This document shows, piece by piece, positions 52,153 to 63,384 of a DNA stretch of 64,000 bases. This stretch comes from Haemophilus parainfluenzae. Lineage in GTDB: Bacteria > Pseudomonadota > Gammaproteobacteria > Enterobacterales > Pasteurellaceae. The stretch spans positions 2,168,211 to 2,232,210 of the forward strand of contig NZ_UGHY01000002.1 of NCBI RefSeq assembly GCF_900450995.1, given 5' to 3'. The notes under the pieces were generated by a model that searched no databases, was not told the DNA's origin, and was given only the letters and a program-made list of their open reading frames with translations. Position 1 is the first letter of the stretch. Every line of letters begins with the position of its first letter. Made by a program: the position numbers and the translations under genes.

Positions 52153-52506
52153 TTAACCTCTCCCATAACAATTGGATTGCCAATATTCACAATCAGCATC
52201 TTCAGGTTCACGCCAATCTTCTTCTGGTTCATAATCTTCTTCGGTTTTTTGCTCAAATTGACTGTAATAGTCGTCTGGGCTGTCACACATTTCTGGAGGC
52301 AGGTGTCTTTTCATATATTTCCCCATTGATTTCAATCGGAAGTGATGTCTTTCGCAGAAATCAATACGGTGTTGGCAATACTCGATATTCTTTTGCACTG
52401 CGGTATGGCGTTTAGCATCAGCCCAATTCTTGGCTGCCTCAAGGTAATAACCTTTCTTTTCTGCTTTTACTGCCGATTCTGCGTAGGTTTTGTAAGTCAG
52501 TTTCAT
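52153..52506 (-). CDS. ANR-like protein, second copy
   Basis: As 3337-3690, intact. Confidence 0.55.
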   Translation of the reverse strand: MKLTYKTYAESAVKAEKKGYYLEAAKNWADAKRHTAVQKNIEYCQHRIDFCERHHFRLKSMGKYMKRHLPPEMCDSPDDYYSQFEQKTEEDYEPEEDWREPEDADCEYWQSNCYGRG

Positions 52507-52806
52507 TATTTACTCCAAGTGCGGTTAATTTCGGCTTGTTTTTTGCTCGACATAACGATACATATCAGCATTTACCTGTGGCGTTAAATTCGCTTGATAG
52601 ATGCCGTTTTCTTCACGCCATTGCGCTTTAGCTTTCGCTCGTGCCTCTTGTTGGATTTGTTGGCTTAGTGTGTTGTCGTGCCAGTCGGTAGGTTCATCGG
52701 CAAAACAGTATGCAATACCGCCAATTAAAAAAGCGAGGGCAAAGGCGATAACTGTTTTACAAAGAAATGGGATGGTTTCAGCGAATACATCAGTAAATTT
52801 TTCCAT
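52506..52806 (-). pseudogene. Small inner-membrane protein, second copy, frameshifted
   Basis: One T added near 52545 changes the last residues; otherwise as 3690-3989. Confidence 0.6.
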
Positions 52807-52891
52807 TTTTGTTTCCTTTTTAGTCAATTTGGTGAGTTTAGGGTGTGAAAATCCGCCACACAGTAAAGTGCGGTCGGATTTTCCGTTGTTT

Positions 52892-53548
52892 TTAGAAGTC
52901 GATTTTGACTGCTTTTGGATTAAAGCCTCGCAAGTGTTTTAATACACGCCAGTTTGTCATTGGGTCTATGTTAAAATCGCTTGTGATGCGGTTTAAGATT
53001 TGATTGGTAGAACGTAACACGCTTAAATATTCGTAAGCCTGTCCGTAGATTTGCCCACTCATGTTCGAGCCTAGAACGTTAAAGGCTCTCTCAATATGTT
53101 GGAATGTGCCGATGCCACGTTTGAAAGCGAACCACAACCAAGCAAGCTGTTGTAATTCATATTCGGTAAATTCAAAGGTGAATTTCTCAGGTTCTGGCAA
53201 GGCTAATTGCTGTGGTTGAAGTTGATATTTTCCTGTCTTTCTGATTGTCGGTAAAACTTCTGAAGTTACCCAACGTTTTACTTTTTTAGCTTGCTCTAAT
53301 TTTGAACTCAAGACTAATGAATACATTCCACTTTCATTCACGAAGAGAACTTGAGCGCGTTTGTTTACAGTATTCACGATCTCACGTTTCGTTAGGTCGT
53401 CAAAATCTACGTGATCTTTGATCGCTTTATGTGGATTTTTATATTGTAACAATTCTGCAAGCTGAGCTGCTCTAAAAAAGATTTCGTTGTTTTCTACGAT
53501 GGTTTGAATAGGTGTGTTTTCAAAATTGAAAATTGTAAGATTTGACAT
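52892..53548 (-). CDS. BRO-family antirepressor, second copy
   Basis: As 4075-4731, intact, start MSNLTIFNFEN. Confidence 0.75.
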   Translation of the reverse strand: MSNLTIFNFENTPIQTIVENNEIFFRAAQLAELLQYKNPHKAIKDHVDFDDLTKREIVNTVNKRAQVLFVNESGMYSLVLSSKLEQAKKVKRWVTSEVLPTIRKTGKYQLQPQQLALPEPEKFTFEFTEYELQQLAWLWFAFKRGIGTFQHIERAFNVLGSNMSGQIYGQAYEYLSVLRSTNQILNRITSDFNIDPMTNWRVLKHLRGFNPKAVKIDF

Positions 53549-53597
53549 ATTGTAATCCTTGAGTATTTGTTTAAAACAAGCCACTTTCGACAGTGGC

Positions 53598-53675
53598 GTC
53601 GGGAGGTTCGAAAACCCGCTCAAGGAAAGGGCTGGACTTATTTCCCGAAGGTATTGTATTAGTCGCCCTCCCGAC
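53598..53675 (-). ncRNA. C4-type antisense RNA, second copy of unit 1
   Basis: Identical to 4781-4858, with leader and ribosome-site boxes also unchanged. Confidence 0.7.
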
Positions 53676-53800
53676 ATAGTCAGGATTACGGATATAAAAA
53701 AATCGCCTTTTGGCGATCAATTGAACTATCCGCCTTGAGTTTTAGGTTTCGACACCTTGAGCCGAATAGTAGTATAAGAATTTGGGCTTGTAAAGCGAAA

Positions 53801-54056
53801 TTATTTTTTAATTGCTTCTGACAAAACGTGAAATAACGTCGGATAAAAACTGCTCAACACGCTGACGAATTTCACGCATTTGTTCAAGATTTAAATTCGG
53901 CAATCTTTCGATAATCTGCTGTTGCAAGCTCACTCGTTCAGATTCTTGCGTTTCGCGCACATCACCAATCAATTTATTCAACGCGGCTTCTTCGGTAAGG
54001 TTATGGCTTTTGGCGTATTGTTTAATCCATTCTTGATGTTCTTTACTGACTTTCAT
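53801..54056 (-). pseudogene. Small helical protein, second copy, altered end
   Basis: An A4 run is A5 here, giving a different C-terminus (FLSDVISRFVRSN). As 4984-5238 otherwise. Confidence 0.5.
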
Positions 54057-54171
54057 TTTCTGCTCCTTTAGGTATAAAAAAAGCTGTCAAATGACAGCTT
54101 GAAAGCGAGAACATCTTAATCCGAAGTATAAGCGGTGTCAAATAAAAAGCGCTGAGAATTTGAGGGAGTAG

Positions 54172-55445
54172 GTTATTCATCATCAATTAATTCTTTTGTT
54201 TTCTTTGGAATGTCATTCACCTCTCCTTTAATACCATCAACAGCTTTATCCAGGCGTTTTCCTACGCCATCGATAATCGTTTCAAGTGGTGTGCTTTTTA
54301 AATCTTTGTCAAAGACTTTGGTTGGATTTATCCCAAATTATCCACGGCAATTTGCAGAAGTTGCTGATGTAATTTAGGGTCTTGTTCTTGTACTTGTTTC
54401 TTATAACCTTCAAATGCCATTGCTGAGGAATATTTGTAGTTATAATCCTCCCTTAATCTAAAGAGATAAGCCCGTTCTTTAGCCTTTAACCAGGCGATGA
54501 CAAGTAACGGGATTGTCACAATAGACTTAGCAAGAAATTGTAAAATATTAAGACTGTCTGTTGCACTCAGGCTTGTTGAATAATTGATAAATGAAATAAC
54601 AGATGTTGCAACAAGTGAGCCAAGCAAAATTTTATCTACAGCTTTCATTTTACTATCGATATTTTCAGATTGAGTTTTAAACGAACCTGCCATGCTTGCT
54701 CGGTTGGCGTCTTCAATAATCATTTCAATCTCCTCTTTTTGTTTATTGAATAATTTAATCATACCTTCAATATCTTCATGATATTTTTCGATTTTGGGTT
54801 TATTGGTTTCCGCCGTGGTTGCTAATGTCGTGATTTTAGTAAGATTATTTTGTGCGGTGCTTGCATAGGTCGAAATATTGTTACTTAATGTGTCTGACTG
54901 TTCGTGCCACTGGGAAATTTCAGTTATTTGTTCTTGTGCATCGTTATAAGATTTTTTTAGTGTAATCAGAGAGTTTTTTTAAATTTTCAAACTCCTTTTT
55001 ATTCTCTACTAACTGTTCTTCAAGTTAGATATGTTCTTCTAAATTCAATTTTGCTTTGGATATATCAGCAGCAATAGCATTGAGTTCTTCTTCTGTTCTT
55101 AATTCACCTTTAACTTCAATTAAATATAATTCCTTGATTGTCATTCTTAGTTTGATTAGAGATAAAATAAATGAATTTACATCATATTCATCCCATTTAT
55201 TACTCGTTCTTTTTTTATTAAGGATGCGAATTATTTTTTTAATTAATTGAAGAGAAATATATTTTGCATAGGAAATTTCAAGGGTTTTTCCCGATTTTTT
55301 CTATTTTCTCTATTAGGGGGTAAAGTTGCTCTATTTCTTTGATAATTTCGGGTGATTTTATTTCTCCCATCCACTCATAGTCTTTGTTGATTTTTGTATT
55401 AATTAAGTTTTTCAACTCAGTCAGTCTTGCTTTAACGGTTTTCAT
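54172..55445 (-). pseudogene. Split coiled-coil two-TM gene, second copy
   Basis: Carries the same in-frame TAA as 6207-6209 plus extra indels (for example a C lost near 54333, T added near 54975 and near 55300). Confidence 0.6.
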
Positions 55446-55610
55446 AGCATTCCCTTTATATATTAAAAAATACTTTGATTGTAAGGTAATTTTTCGGGAT
55501 AAAAAAGCCCTCGTTTTACGGAGGGCAAACCTAAGGAACCAATTTTATAGGTTGCATAAGTTTTAAGCACTCATGCTCGGCTAACCTCATTTGTTTTATG
55601 TTTGCCATTT

Positions 55611-55852
55611 CAAAGCACACTTCTCTCTATCATTCGCAACGGTTTCACGTGCCGTTGTGTCTCTGTACTTCAAATGTGCTTTGAGATATTTCCCCACTGC
55701 GACTAGACTTTCTGTAACTGTCAGTTTTTCACTGGTCTCATCTTTCAGTGGGTATTCCGTTTACTCTCATTATGTAGGGTAGGGCTTTTAATCTACACGA
55801 CCGCATAATGCCGTTATGAGTAAACTTCTTGTAATCTGATTTTTAAAGAGCG
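55611..55852 (-). ncRNA. Structured PL leader RNA, second copy
   Basis: Same three stem-closed domains and boxA as 6792-7033; no differences noticed in the stems. Confidence 0.5.
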
Positions 55853-56161
55853 GCGAGATCTTTGTTTATGTGTATCTCGTTTTGATGGGTGTATGATATA
55901 AGATATCTTATACATTGTAAAGTGATTTCTTATAGGATTTTATATAAAAATATAAATATTCTTATATTTGATTGATTTTTAAAGAAATAAATTTTCAAGA
56001 AATGCATTTGATCGCTTATTTTTTAACCAGTCATAAAGTAAAGTTTGTATTTTGAAGTGTATTTTTGTGATTTTTGCGATGCAGATCGCAAGTTTTGGTG
56101 GCGATAATTGGTTTAAATTACGGTTGGTTTATTATGACCCTGCCGATAAGGAGGGCGAATT

Positions 56162-56328
56162 ATGAAAAAAGAGTTTAAAAAATGGCTAATCTCGCTGAAT
56201 TGTGAAGGGATTAATAGCTTGGGGATTAATGAGATAGTGTCGCGCGTAGATGAAGAGTTGAGGATTGTACGCGCTAATGAGCAGGAGAGGATTGTGCCTA
56301 GAGGAGTTGATTGCGGAGTTTAAATGTT
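56162..56328 (+). pseudogene. 55-aa competence-promoter gene, second copy, frameshifted
   Basis: A C is inserted near 56298 (GTGCCTAG instead of GTGCTAG), changing the last residues. The CRP-S site upstream is unchanged. Confidence 0.6.
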
Positions 56329-56352
56329 AATAAAAAACCGCCACTAGGGCGG

Positions 56353-57169
56353 TCATAAGATAAGATTATCACTGTAAATAACAATTTCAGTCGCTTTCAT
56401 CTTTTTATAGCTGAGTAATTCAGCGCGTATTCACTTTGGCGGTATTGCTGGTAAATTTCTCTAATGTTTGGGTGATTATCATAAGAGACAACCCAATGCA
56501 TTTTTACCTTGTCCAACTTTTCTTGAATAGCAACGTGGTCCTTATGTTGGTAATAGTTACGATAAAGCCCTTGCCCTTTTTCATAGTATGGTGGATCTAG
56601 ATAAATTAGTGAGTTAGCAGGAATGTTATCATCAAGCGTAGAAAGCCATTCCTCAGTATCAAAGTTTGTAACGTGAATTTTGTTGGCCATACTACCAATT
56701 CTTTCTATTCGCGGAATTAAATCCGCTTTATTAAAACGGCAATCTAGTTTGTAATTGCCAGTTTGATTTAGTCCACAATAACACCTGCTTTCAAAATACC
56801 GAGCGGTTGGTGCGATTAAGAAAGGAATGCTGCAAAACCATACTCTAAAGGAGAGATATTTTCTTTCTCTTTGAGTATGTTTTTTTGTTTGTGCCACTCT
56901 TCAATGGTTACTTTGGTATCATTGGCCAAGCGGATAAAATCTTCGGTTTGCTCGGTAATAGACTTCCAGAAATAGTAGATGGCTAAGTCTAAATCATTGA
57001 TGTGAATATCGGTACAATAGCCACTAAAGAGTAAATCCAAGGCAACACCCGCCCCACCAGCGTAGGGTTCTACATAGTGTCCATGAAGATTATTTTTTTC
57101 AATAATCTGTTTAATTACTGGGGCAAATTTAGCTTTGCCTCCTGGGTAGCGTAGGGGGGTATGTAACAT
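56353..57169 (-). pseudogene. dam: D12 adenine methyltransferase, second copy, frameshifted
   Basis: Bases lost near 56407, 56776 and 56801 and one gained near 56823 break the 272-codon gene. As 7533-8351. Confidence 0.75.
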
Positions 57170-57214
57170 TTTTTCTTACTAATGATTTTAGTATTGAGAT
57201 ATTCTATACTAAAA

Positions 57215-58829
57215 TTAAAGGCGTGGCCAGCGAGATGTATTGATGCCATAATAATCAGCGAGCTTATAGAAAAAGAATATTTACATCTTTAATAAACGCT
57301 TTCATCTCCCTCTCCTCCCAATGGCGAAGAAGCCAATCTTTCATCACTATTGTAAAAAAAGCAGCGATAATTCTGGTCATTAAACAATGCTTTAGCTTGC
57401 TCCCTGTTATAGGCAGAAGCTAAAGCTGATGATTTGGGGTAAATATTATCTCTAGCCCATTCAAAAAGAGTATCCTTCTTGCTGAATATATTCATTACAC
57501 CAAAACTCGTTATAAATTTCTTTAGAAAGCAACTCACTCAAATGTTGGAATATGAGCTTTTCTGGACTGACTTGTCCAGGTAAACTAATAATATTATGTT
57601 TTAATTCGTGAGTTCTGCTATCGCCATCTAAAATACAAATAGCTTTTAGTGTATTTGCTGTGAGAACTTCGTCTTTAAATAAGGTTTTTAGATTTTCACA
57701 ACCAGAATTCATCTGAACTAAATGGAAATAATGTCGAATAGATGCGAATTGTTGATCTTTTTCGCTTAATATATCAAAGATAAGATTGATCATCACCCTT
57801 GCTTCATTATCTTCTGAAAATATAGGAAGTTTCTTATCTTTATATAAATTCTGTCTCGTTTCACTATTTAAATGCATTTCGATTTTAAAAATATCAGGGT
57901 TTGGCATTATAGAAACTGAATGATTGGCAGATTTCATTAAATAAGTAATGTTATCTTTAGCTTTTAATGCTTTATCAATCAAATATAGACTATGTGTTGT
58001 AAATATAATCTGTATATTAAAATTTCTTGAAAATTCTCTTAATAGATTTAACAATTTAAATTGTAATGATGGGTGTAGTCCAGCATCCATTTCATCTATA
58101 AGTAGTACACTTGGTTTCTTTTCCGTAACAGATGAATAATATTTGGCAGAGTATAAAGCGTTTAATATAACAAATAAATTATCTTCACCTGCGGAGATTG
58201 TGTTCGAATCAATTCCTTCTAGATCTGTTTCAAATTCCCCGCGTCTTTTTAACCCTGTAATCTCGTGTGTTGAAATATTTTTTATTGGAATACCCGTTAA
58301 TTCCTTATATTTTTGGATTATCTCATTTTGATAATCCTCTGGAAGTATTTTTCGAATATTAGCATAAACATCAATTAACTCACCGATAGGAATTAAGCGA
58401 GTAAGTCCTAGATAGATTACCGGTGCTTCAGGTAATGATTCTCCAGGTGTAGCATATTTAGGCTTAAGTGAGTATCGAGATGTACTTCTTGCATTATGTC
58501 GTCTAAAGCCTAAAGCATAACCATTATTATATTGAACCCTATAGAGTTCACCTTGTTGCCCTGGAGCAGGATCGTTGTATCTATTATCGCCTTTTGTTAG
58601 GTTATTTATTTTAGGATTTATTGATTGATTTATTCTGGTAATAATGGATAAACATTCTCTTAGCTCTTCAGAGTCTGAGGTTACGCCTTGAAATGAATTG
58701 CTAATAATATGCAATATAGAACTTTTACAAGTTCCATTTGTACCAGAAATAAGATTTATTCCTGGTTTTAAATTCCAATCTTATATTTTTTAGCTTTCTA
58801 TAATGCGTGATATTAAGTTCATTAATCAT
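57215..58829 (-). pseudogene. OLD-like ATPase, second copy, frameshifted
   Basis: Extra bases near 57273, 57358, 57465 and 58768 break the gene; the central 417 codons remain open. As 8397-10007. Confidence 0.7.
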
Positions 58830-58870
58830 AGATGTCCTTATATTTTTACAATAACTCCTATGCTCCACCG

Positions 58871-59566
58871 CTACAACAACACCGAGTACCAAAACACCTT
58901 ACCAATTACAGATACTTCGTTGAGATCGGCTATCTCGTCGTCGTACTCGTCAGTGTTATAGCTACGGATTTTTATTTGATTGTTTGGCATGTTGTAGAGC
59001 AGTTTGATCCGCAATAGCCCGCCGTGATTAATGGCGTAAATGCTGCCATCGCGAATAGTCTTATTGCCGGTATCGATACCGACGGTCGCGCCGTTTGGAA
59101 TAACTGGCTCCATTGAATTGCCGTCTGCTACCACGCATACCGCATTTTCATACTGTACGCCTTGCCGTCTTAATGTGGCGCGTGAAAAGCGTAGTTTGAA
59201 GTTGTTGTAATCCATAATGTCATCAGCAAAACCATTTCCAGCGGCTAAGCGGATTTCTTGGAAAAGCGGAACTTCTACCTCGTCATCGTTTAATGGCGTA
59301 TTACGATCCCACAAATCAAATGAACCTGTTTCGGCTACGTTTGATTCTATTTGAGTTTGTGCCATTTCTCCTGTGCCATTCAAGAGCCATTCCGGCGAAA
59401 TTTTTAAAGCCTTGGCTATTTGCAACCCATTTCTAGGGCTTTTTGTAACTCCGTTCAAAATATTACTGATCGTTACTTGTGATGTCCCAGCTAATGCGGC
59501 TAATTCAACTTGGTTTTTACCCATTTTGTCCATTGCAAACTGCAATCTTTCAGCAAGTGTATTCAT
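58871..59566 (-). CDS. cI: CI-type repressor, second copy
   Basis: As 10049-10744, intact. Confidence 0.9.
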   Translation of the reverse strand: MNTLAERLQFAMDKMGKNQVELAALAGTSQVTISNILNGVTKSPRNGLQIAKALKISPEWLLNGTGEMAQTQIESNVAETGSFDLWDRNTPLNDDEVEVPLFQEIRLAAGNGFADDIMDYNNFKLRFSRATLRRQGVQYENAVCVVADGNSMEPVIPNGATVGIDTGNKTIRDGSIYAINHGGLLRIKLLYNMPNNQIKIRSYNTDEYDDEIADLNEVSVIGKVFWYSVLL

Positions 59567-59684
59567 AAAACTCTCCTTAATCTCCCAATCCTATAAATAA
59601 ACTTATATAAAATCAAATAAGAAATCCTTTACAATGTATAATGTATCTTATATTATGTATAAGAATTTTAATTAAAGGTGGACT

Positions 59685-59897
59685 ATGAAGAACGAGGCAA
59701 TCGAAAAAGCAATTTCAATTTGCGGTTCTCAGGTAAAGCTAAGTCAAGAATGCGGAGTTTCTCAGGTTTCCGTCAGCTTTTGGCTTAATGGTGGCGGTAT
59801 TAACGCTAAGTATATCCCGCGAATCGTTAAGGCTACAAAAGGCAAGGTTACTGAAAAGCAGATTTTACATTCCTTAGCAAATTTAACTGACAACTAA
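59685..59897 (+). CDS. cro: Cro-like repressor, second copy
   Basis: As 10863-11075, intact. Confidence 0.85.
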   Translation: MKNEAIEKAISICGSQVKLSQECGVSQVSVSFWLNGGGINAKYIPRIVKATKGKVTEKQILHSLANLTDN

Positions 59898-59945
59898 TTT
59901 ACTCATATTGGCGCAAAAGAAAACCATAAAAAAGGACGGGAAATT

Positions 59946-60386
59946 ATGACAATGAAAAAAACCATTATAGAGATGATCGAGAAAGTGCCAGGTGGCAAAA
60001 GTGCGGTGGCGGGATTTCTCGGATTTTCAGAGGCGGAATTAAACAATCGCCTATATCAAACAAAAGGCCAACGATTCAAAAACGAAGAACTGATCGCACT
60101 TCAGCTTGAGTATGGATGCACTGATTTTATCGATGAATTATGCCGTTTAGCAGGTGGTCGTTTTGTACCAGATGTAGCAGAGGATGAATTAGACAAGGTT
60201 GAGCTTGCCAATTTACAACTGCACGAGCTTTCCGCTCGAGGCTTGTTATTTGCTGTATTAGAAACAGCGTTAGAAGACGGTGAAATCACTTCGAAAGAAG
60301 AAGACAAAATCCTTCAAGCATTGAGTAAACATTTGGCTGCAACACAACATTCGATTGAATGTGCGATTGTGTTACACAAGAAATAA
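59946..60386 (+). CDS. YmfL-like regulator, second copy
   Basis: As 11124-11564, intact. Confidence 0.7.
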   Translation: MTMKKTIIEMIEKVPGGKSAVAGFLGFSEAELNNRLYQTKGQRFKNEELIALQLEYGCTDFIDELCRLAGGRFVPDVAEDELDKVELANLQLHELSARGLLFAVLETALEDGEITSKEEDKILQALSKHLAATQHSIECAIVLHKK

Positions 60387-60434
60387 AAAAGCCACGGCGG
60401 ACACCGAGGCAATTTCAGTATAGGAATTATTTCT

Positions 60435-60668
60435 ATGGAAAATATTAATCCAAACGAAAAAACAAGTCAAACACAATCAGCACAGATTTTAAAAGCACTC
60501 AAAAACGGCGAGAGATTAACGCATTTAGACGCAGAAAAGCGCTTTAACTGCTTACGTCTTGGCGCTCGTATCTACGACCTTAAAAAACGTGGTCACAACA
60601 TCATCAGCAAAATGATTACCGTGCCAAGCGGAAAACGTGTTGCTCAGTATTGGTTGGAGGCGGCATGA
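60435..60668 (+). CDS. Small helix-turn-helix protein, second copy
   Basis: As 11613-11846, intact. Confidence 0.7.
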   Translation: MENINPNEKTSQTQSAQILKALKNGERLTHLDAEKRFNCLRLGARIYDLKKRGHNIISKMITVPSGKRVAQYWLEAA

Positions 60669-61231
60669 ATAACGCTTTCATATTCCCAAATTTCGTTGTG
60701 GATGAACACTTGCGCGCTTGAGCGAAGAGGAATTAAAAGCGCTTGTAGTTTGTTACAGATTTAACACCCATCCAACAAATGAAAATTTATCAAATTTTGG
60801 ATTAAGTTCAGATGTCTTGGATGACGCTTTAGAAAAGGTTGGAATTATAACGGAAGCTAAAGCAAAGTCATTAATCAAAGAAATGGCGAACGAATATGCC
60901 GACGCCATAGAAACCCTTTGGAATTGGGGTGACGGGAAAGGCGGCGGCTTGTTGGACATGATCGCTGAAGAATTAGGGTTGGTTACAGATCGAGTAAATT
61001 CACAGAAAAAAGAGGTTGGATATAAGAAAAAGACTATTTCTCATAGCTTAAGAAAGCGCGTATTCGAACGGGATAAATACCGTTGCGTATCTTGCGGAAC
61101 TCACCTTGACTTAACTTGTGATCACATTTACCCGGAATCAAAAGCGGAGAAACAACGCTGGAAATCTTCAAACAATGTGCCGTTCCTGCAATTCAAGAAA
61201 GGGAACTAAGGTGGTAGAAAATGCGCTTTAG
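60665..61231 (+). pseudogene. HNH protein, second copy, frameshifted
   Basis: A T is lost near 60719, a G-pair base near 61145 and an A near 61165; the zinc motif CRSCNSRKG is destroyed. As 11843-12412. Confidence 0.7.
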
Positions 61232-62025
61232 CACTTACATAAACAATCAAAAAAGCCTTGAATGGGGCTTAAATGCTAATCAAGCAGCTTTGTTTGATTT
61301 GCTTAATCAAGCTTCGTCTTGGGCGGAAGAAGTTGTTGTAGATGGTGTAGTTTATTACTGGGTATCTCGTAACAAAAGTCATTGAAGAACTACCGTTATT
61401 TTATAAGACCGGAGACACTGTTTACCGTCATTTTTCGAGCTTAACGAGAAAGGATTAATTGTTTACTTAAAACAGGGTAAGCATGGTGATAAAGATCTAA
61501 TTAGACTGACTGAAAAAGGGAAATCTTGGAATGAGTTTAAGCCTGAACAAATCCGAGACAAACTCGGAAATAAATCCGAATAAACAACCCGAACTCGGAA
61601 ATAAATCCGAGATAACTCGGAAACAGATCCGAGATAACTCGGAAATAAATCGACAAATAATAATACTAATTATAAAAATACTACTGATCATAATAATAAA
61701 AAACTACGCAAAAAAAATCGCTTGCCTTGCTTGCTGAATTTGGAATCGTCGGTCAGCTTGCCGAAGATTTTATTGCGCACCGCAAAGCCAAAAAGGCGTA
61801 ATTAATCAAACACAGCTAAACCGTCTGCAAAAACAAGCGGACAAAGCGGGAATTTCGATTTGTGAAGCGGTGGAGATTTGCATCGAACGCAACTGGCAGG
61901 GATTTAACGCATCGTGGGATTGGCGTGATGAGAAACTGCGAACATCCCAAGCGCAAAAAAATGAGTTTGAAGAAAAAAACGCGTTGCCATGGAATCGTCC
62001 TGAAGACTGGGAGAATGTACTGTGA
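61221..62025 (+). pseudogene. O-like replication protein, second copy, frameshifted
   Basis: Several indels (near 61376, 61437, 61561, 61650, 61700, 61796, 61965). Two of three iterons are unchanged. As 12402-13208. Confidence 0.7.
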
Positions 62026-62639
62026 ACCAATTAACTAATCAATCATTGCATCAAGGCGTATCACCACAAGCGGAGAAATTTATTGATACGTTGTTCGACC
62101 AGCTTTGCGCAAGTTGTCCTCAATTGCTTAATCTTACCCAGAGCGATTGCAGGTAGTAAAACGCCAGTGGATTTTAGGCTTTGCTGAAAATGGAATTACA
62201 AAAATAAACACAAGTCAAACGAGGTATGGCGGAAATGCGTGCTAAGCCAAATGGTTATTTACCAAGTGTAGGCGAATTTATTCAAGCATGCAAAGTTTCA
62301 AGACTATCACGCACTGGGTTTACCGAACGAAGCAGAATTATACCAACGTTATAAAACTTTCTTAGGCTATGCCGATTCAATCGGGATGAATTTCAATATC
62401 GTTCAAAAGTGGAATTTTGGTTGCTTAAAAATCTGTACGAAAAGTGCAAGAAAAAATCGGAAGAGGACACGTTGAAACTATTCCAAAATTACTCACAGAA
62501 GCTGCAGAAAAAGTGCGGTCGAATTTTCCTTTGAGGAAATTCCGAAGATGATTCCAGTAAAAACAAGTTTTTACGATAAAGCGAAGGCTGATAAGGCGCG
62601 CGATAGCTTGATGGCAATGATGAAAGGGCATTGCAATGA
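62022..62639 (+). pseudogene. P-like replication protein, second copy, frameshifted
   Basis: Indels near 62139, 62205, 62299, 62372, 62477 and 62532 break the frame repeatedly. As 13205-13825. Confidence 0.65.
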
Positions 62640-63164
62640 CAGAACAACAATTTGATAAAGATACATGGCAAACGCCTAAATATGTATTTAATTGGCTGAA
62701 TAAACGATTTGATTTTGAAGTTGACGGTTGCGCAAATGAGCACAATTCTCTTTGTTTAAGTTGGATTGGAGAGAATAGTCCGCTTGGTAGTGATTTTCTA
62801 GACACTAAAACACCTTATCCTTACAAGCATCTGCATTTCTATGTCAATCCGCCTTATTCAGATGTTACACAATTTTTTAAAAGCAGCAAACGAACTTAGA
62901 AATATAGGGCATACAGTTGTTATGTTGCTCAATAACGATAAATCAACGCAGTGGTATCAAAACCATATTCACAACGTTGCAAATGAAGTGATTGATATTA
63001 CAGGTGGTCGAATTGCATTTATCAACCCTGTAACAGGAAAAGAAATCAAAGGGAATAGCAAAGGGCAAATGGTCGTAGTCTTTGATCCAACAATGGAAGA
63101 TTTTGTGATGCGTTCAGTAAGTCTTGATTTTGTCAAGAAAGTAGGTGGTTACGATGGGAAGTAA
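62636..63164 (+). pseudogene. Phage Dam-family methyltransferase, second copy, frameshifted
   Basis: An extra T near 62877 breaks the gene just after NPPYSDV. As 13822-14349. Confidence 0.7.
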
Positions 63165-63384
63165 TTACAAATGCCCTAAATGTGGCGCACCTCTTGAGGA
63201 TTTATGGGATGGCGAACCGGTAAGTGCTTTTGTTGGCGAATGGTCAGAAGATAGATTCCGCTGCAATGGTCATGCAATCCACCCACTGCCATTTCCGATA
63301 GCAAACGAAAATTGCGCTATGAATCGCACCAAGTCATGCGGTTATTTTGGGTTAGAAGATTTAGGTGTGGAGTACAAAGAATGA
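63154..63384 (+). CDS. Zinc-ribbon protein, second copy
   Basis: As 14339-14569, intact. Confidence 0.65.
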   Translation: MGSNYKCPKCGAPLEDLWDGEPVSAFVGEWSEDRFRCNGHAIHPLPFPIANENCAMNRTKSCGYFGLEDLGVEYKE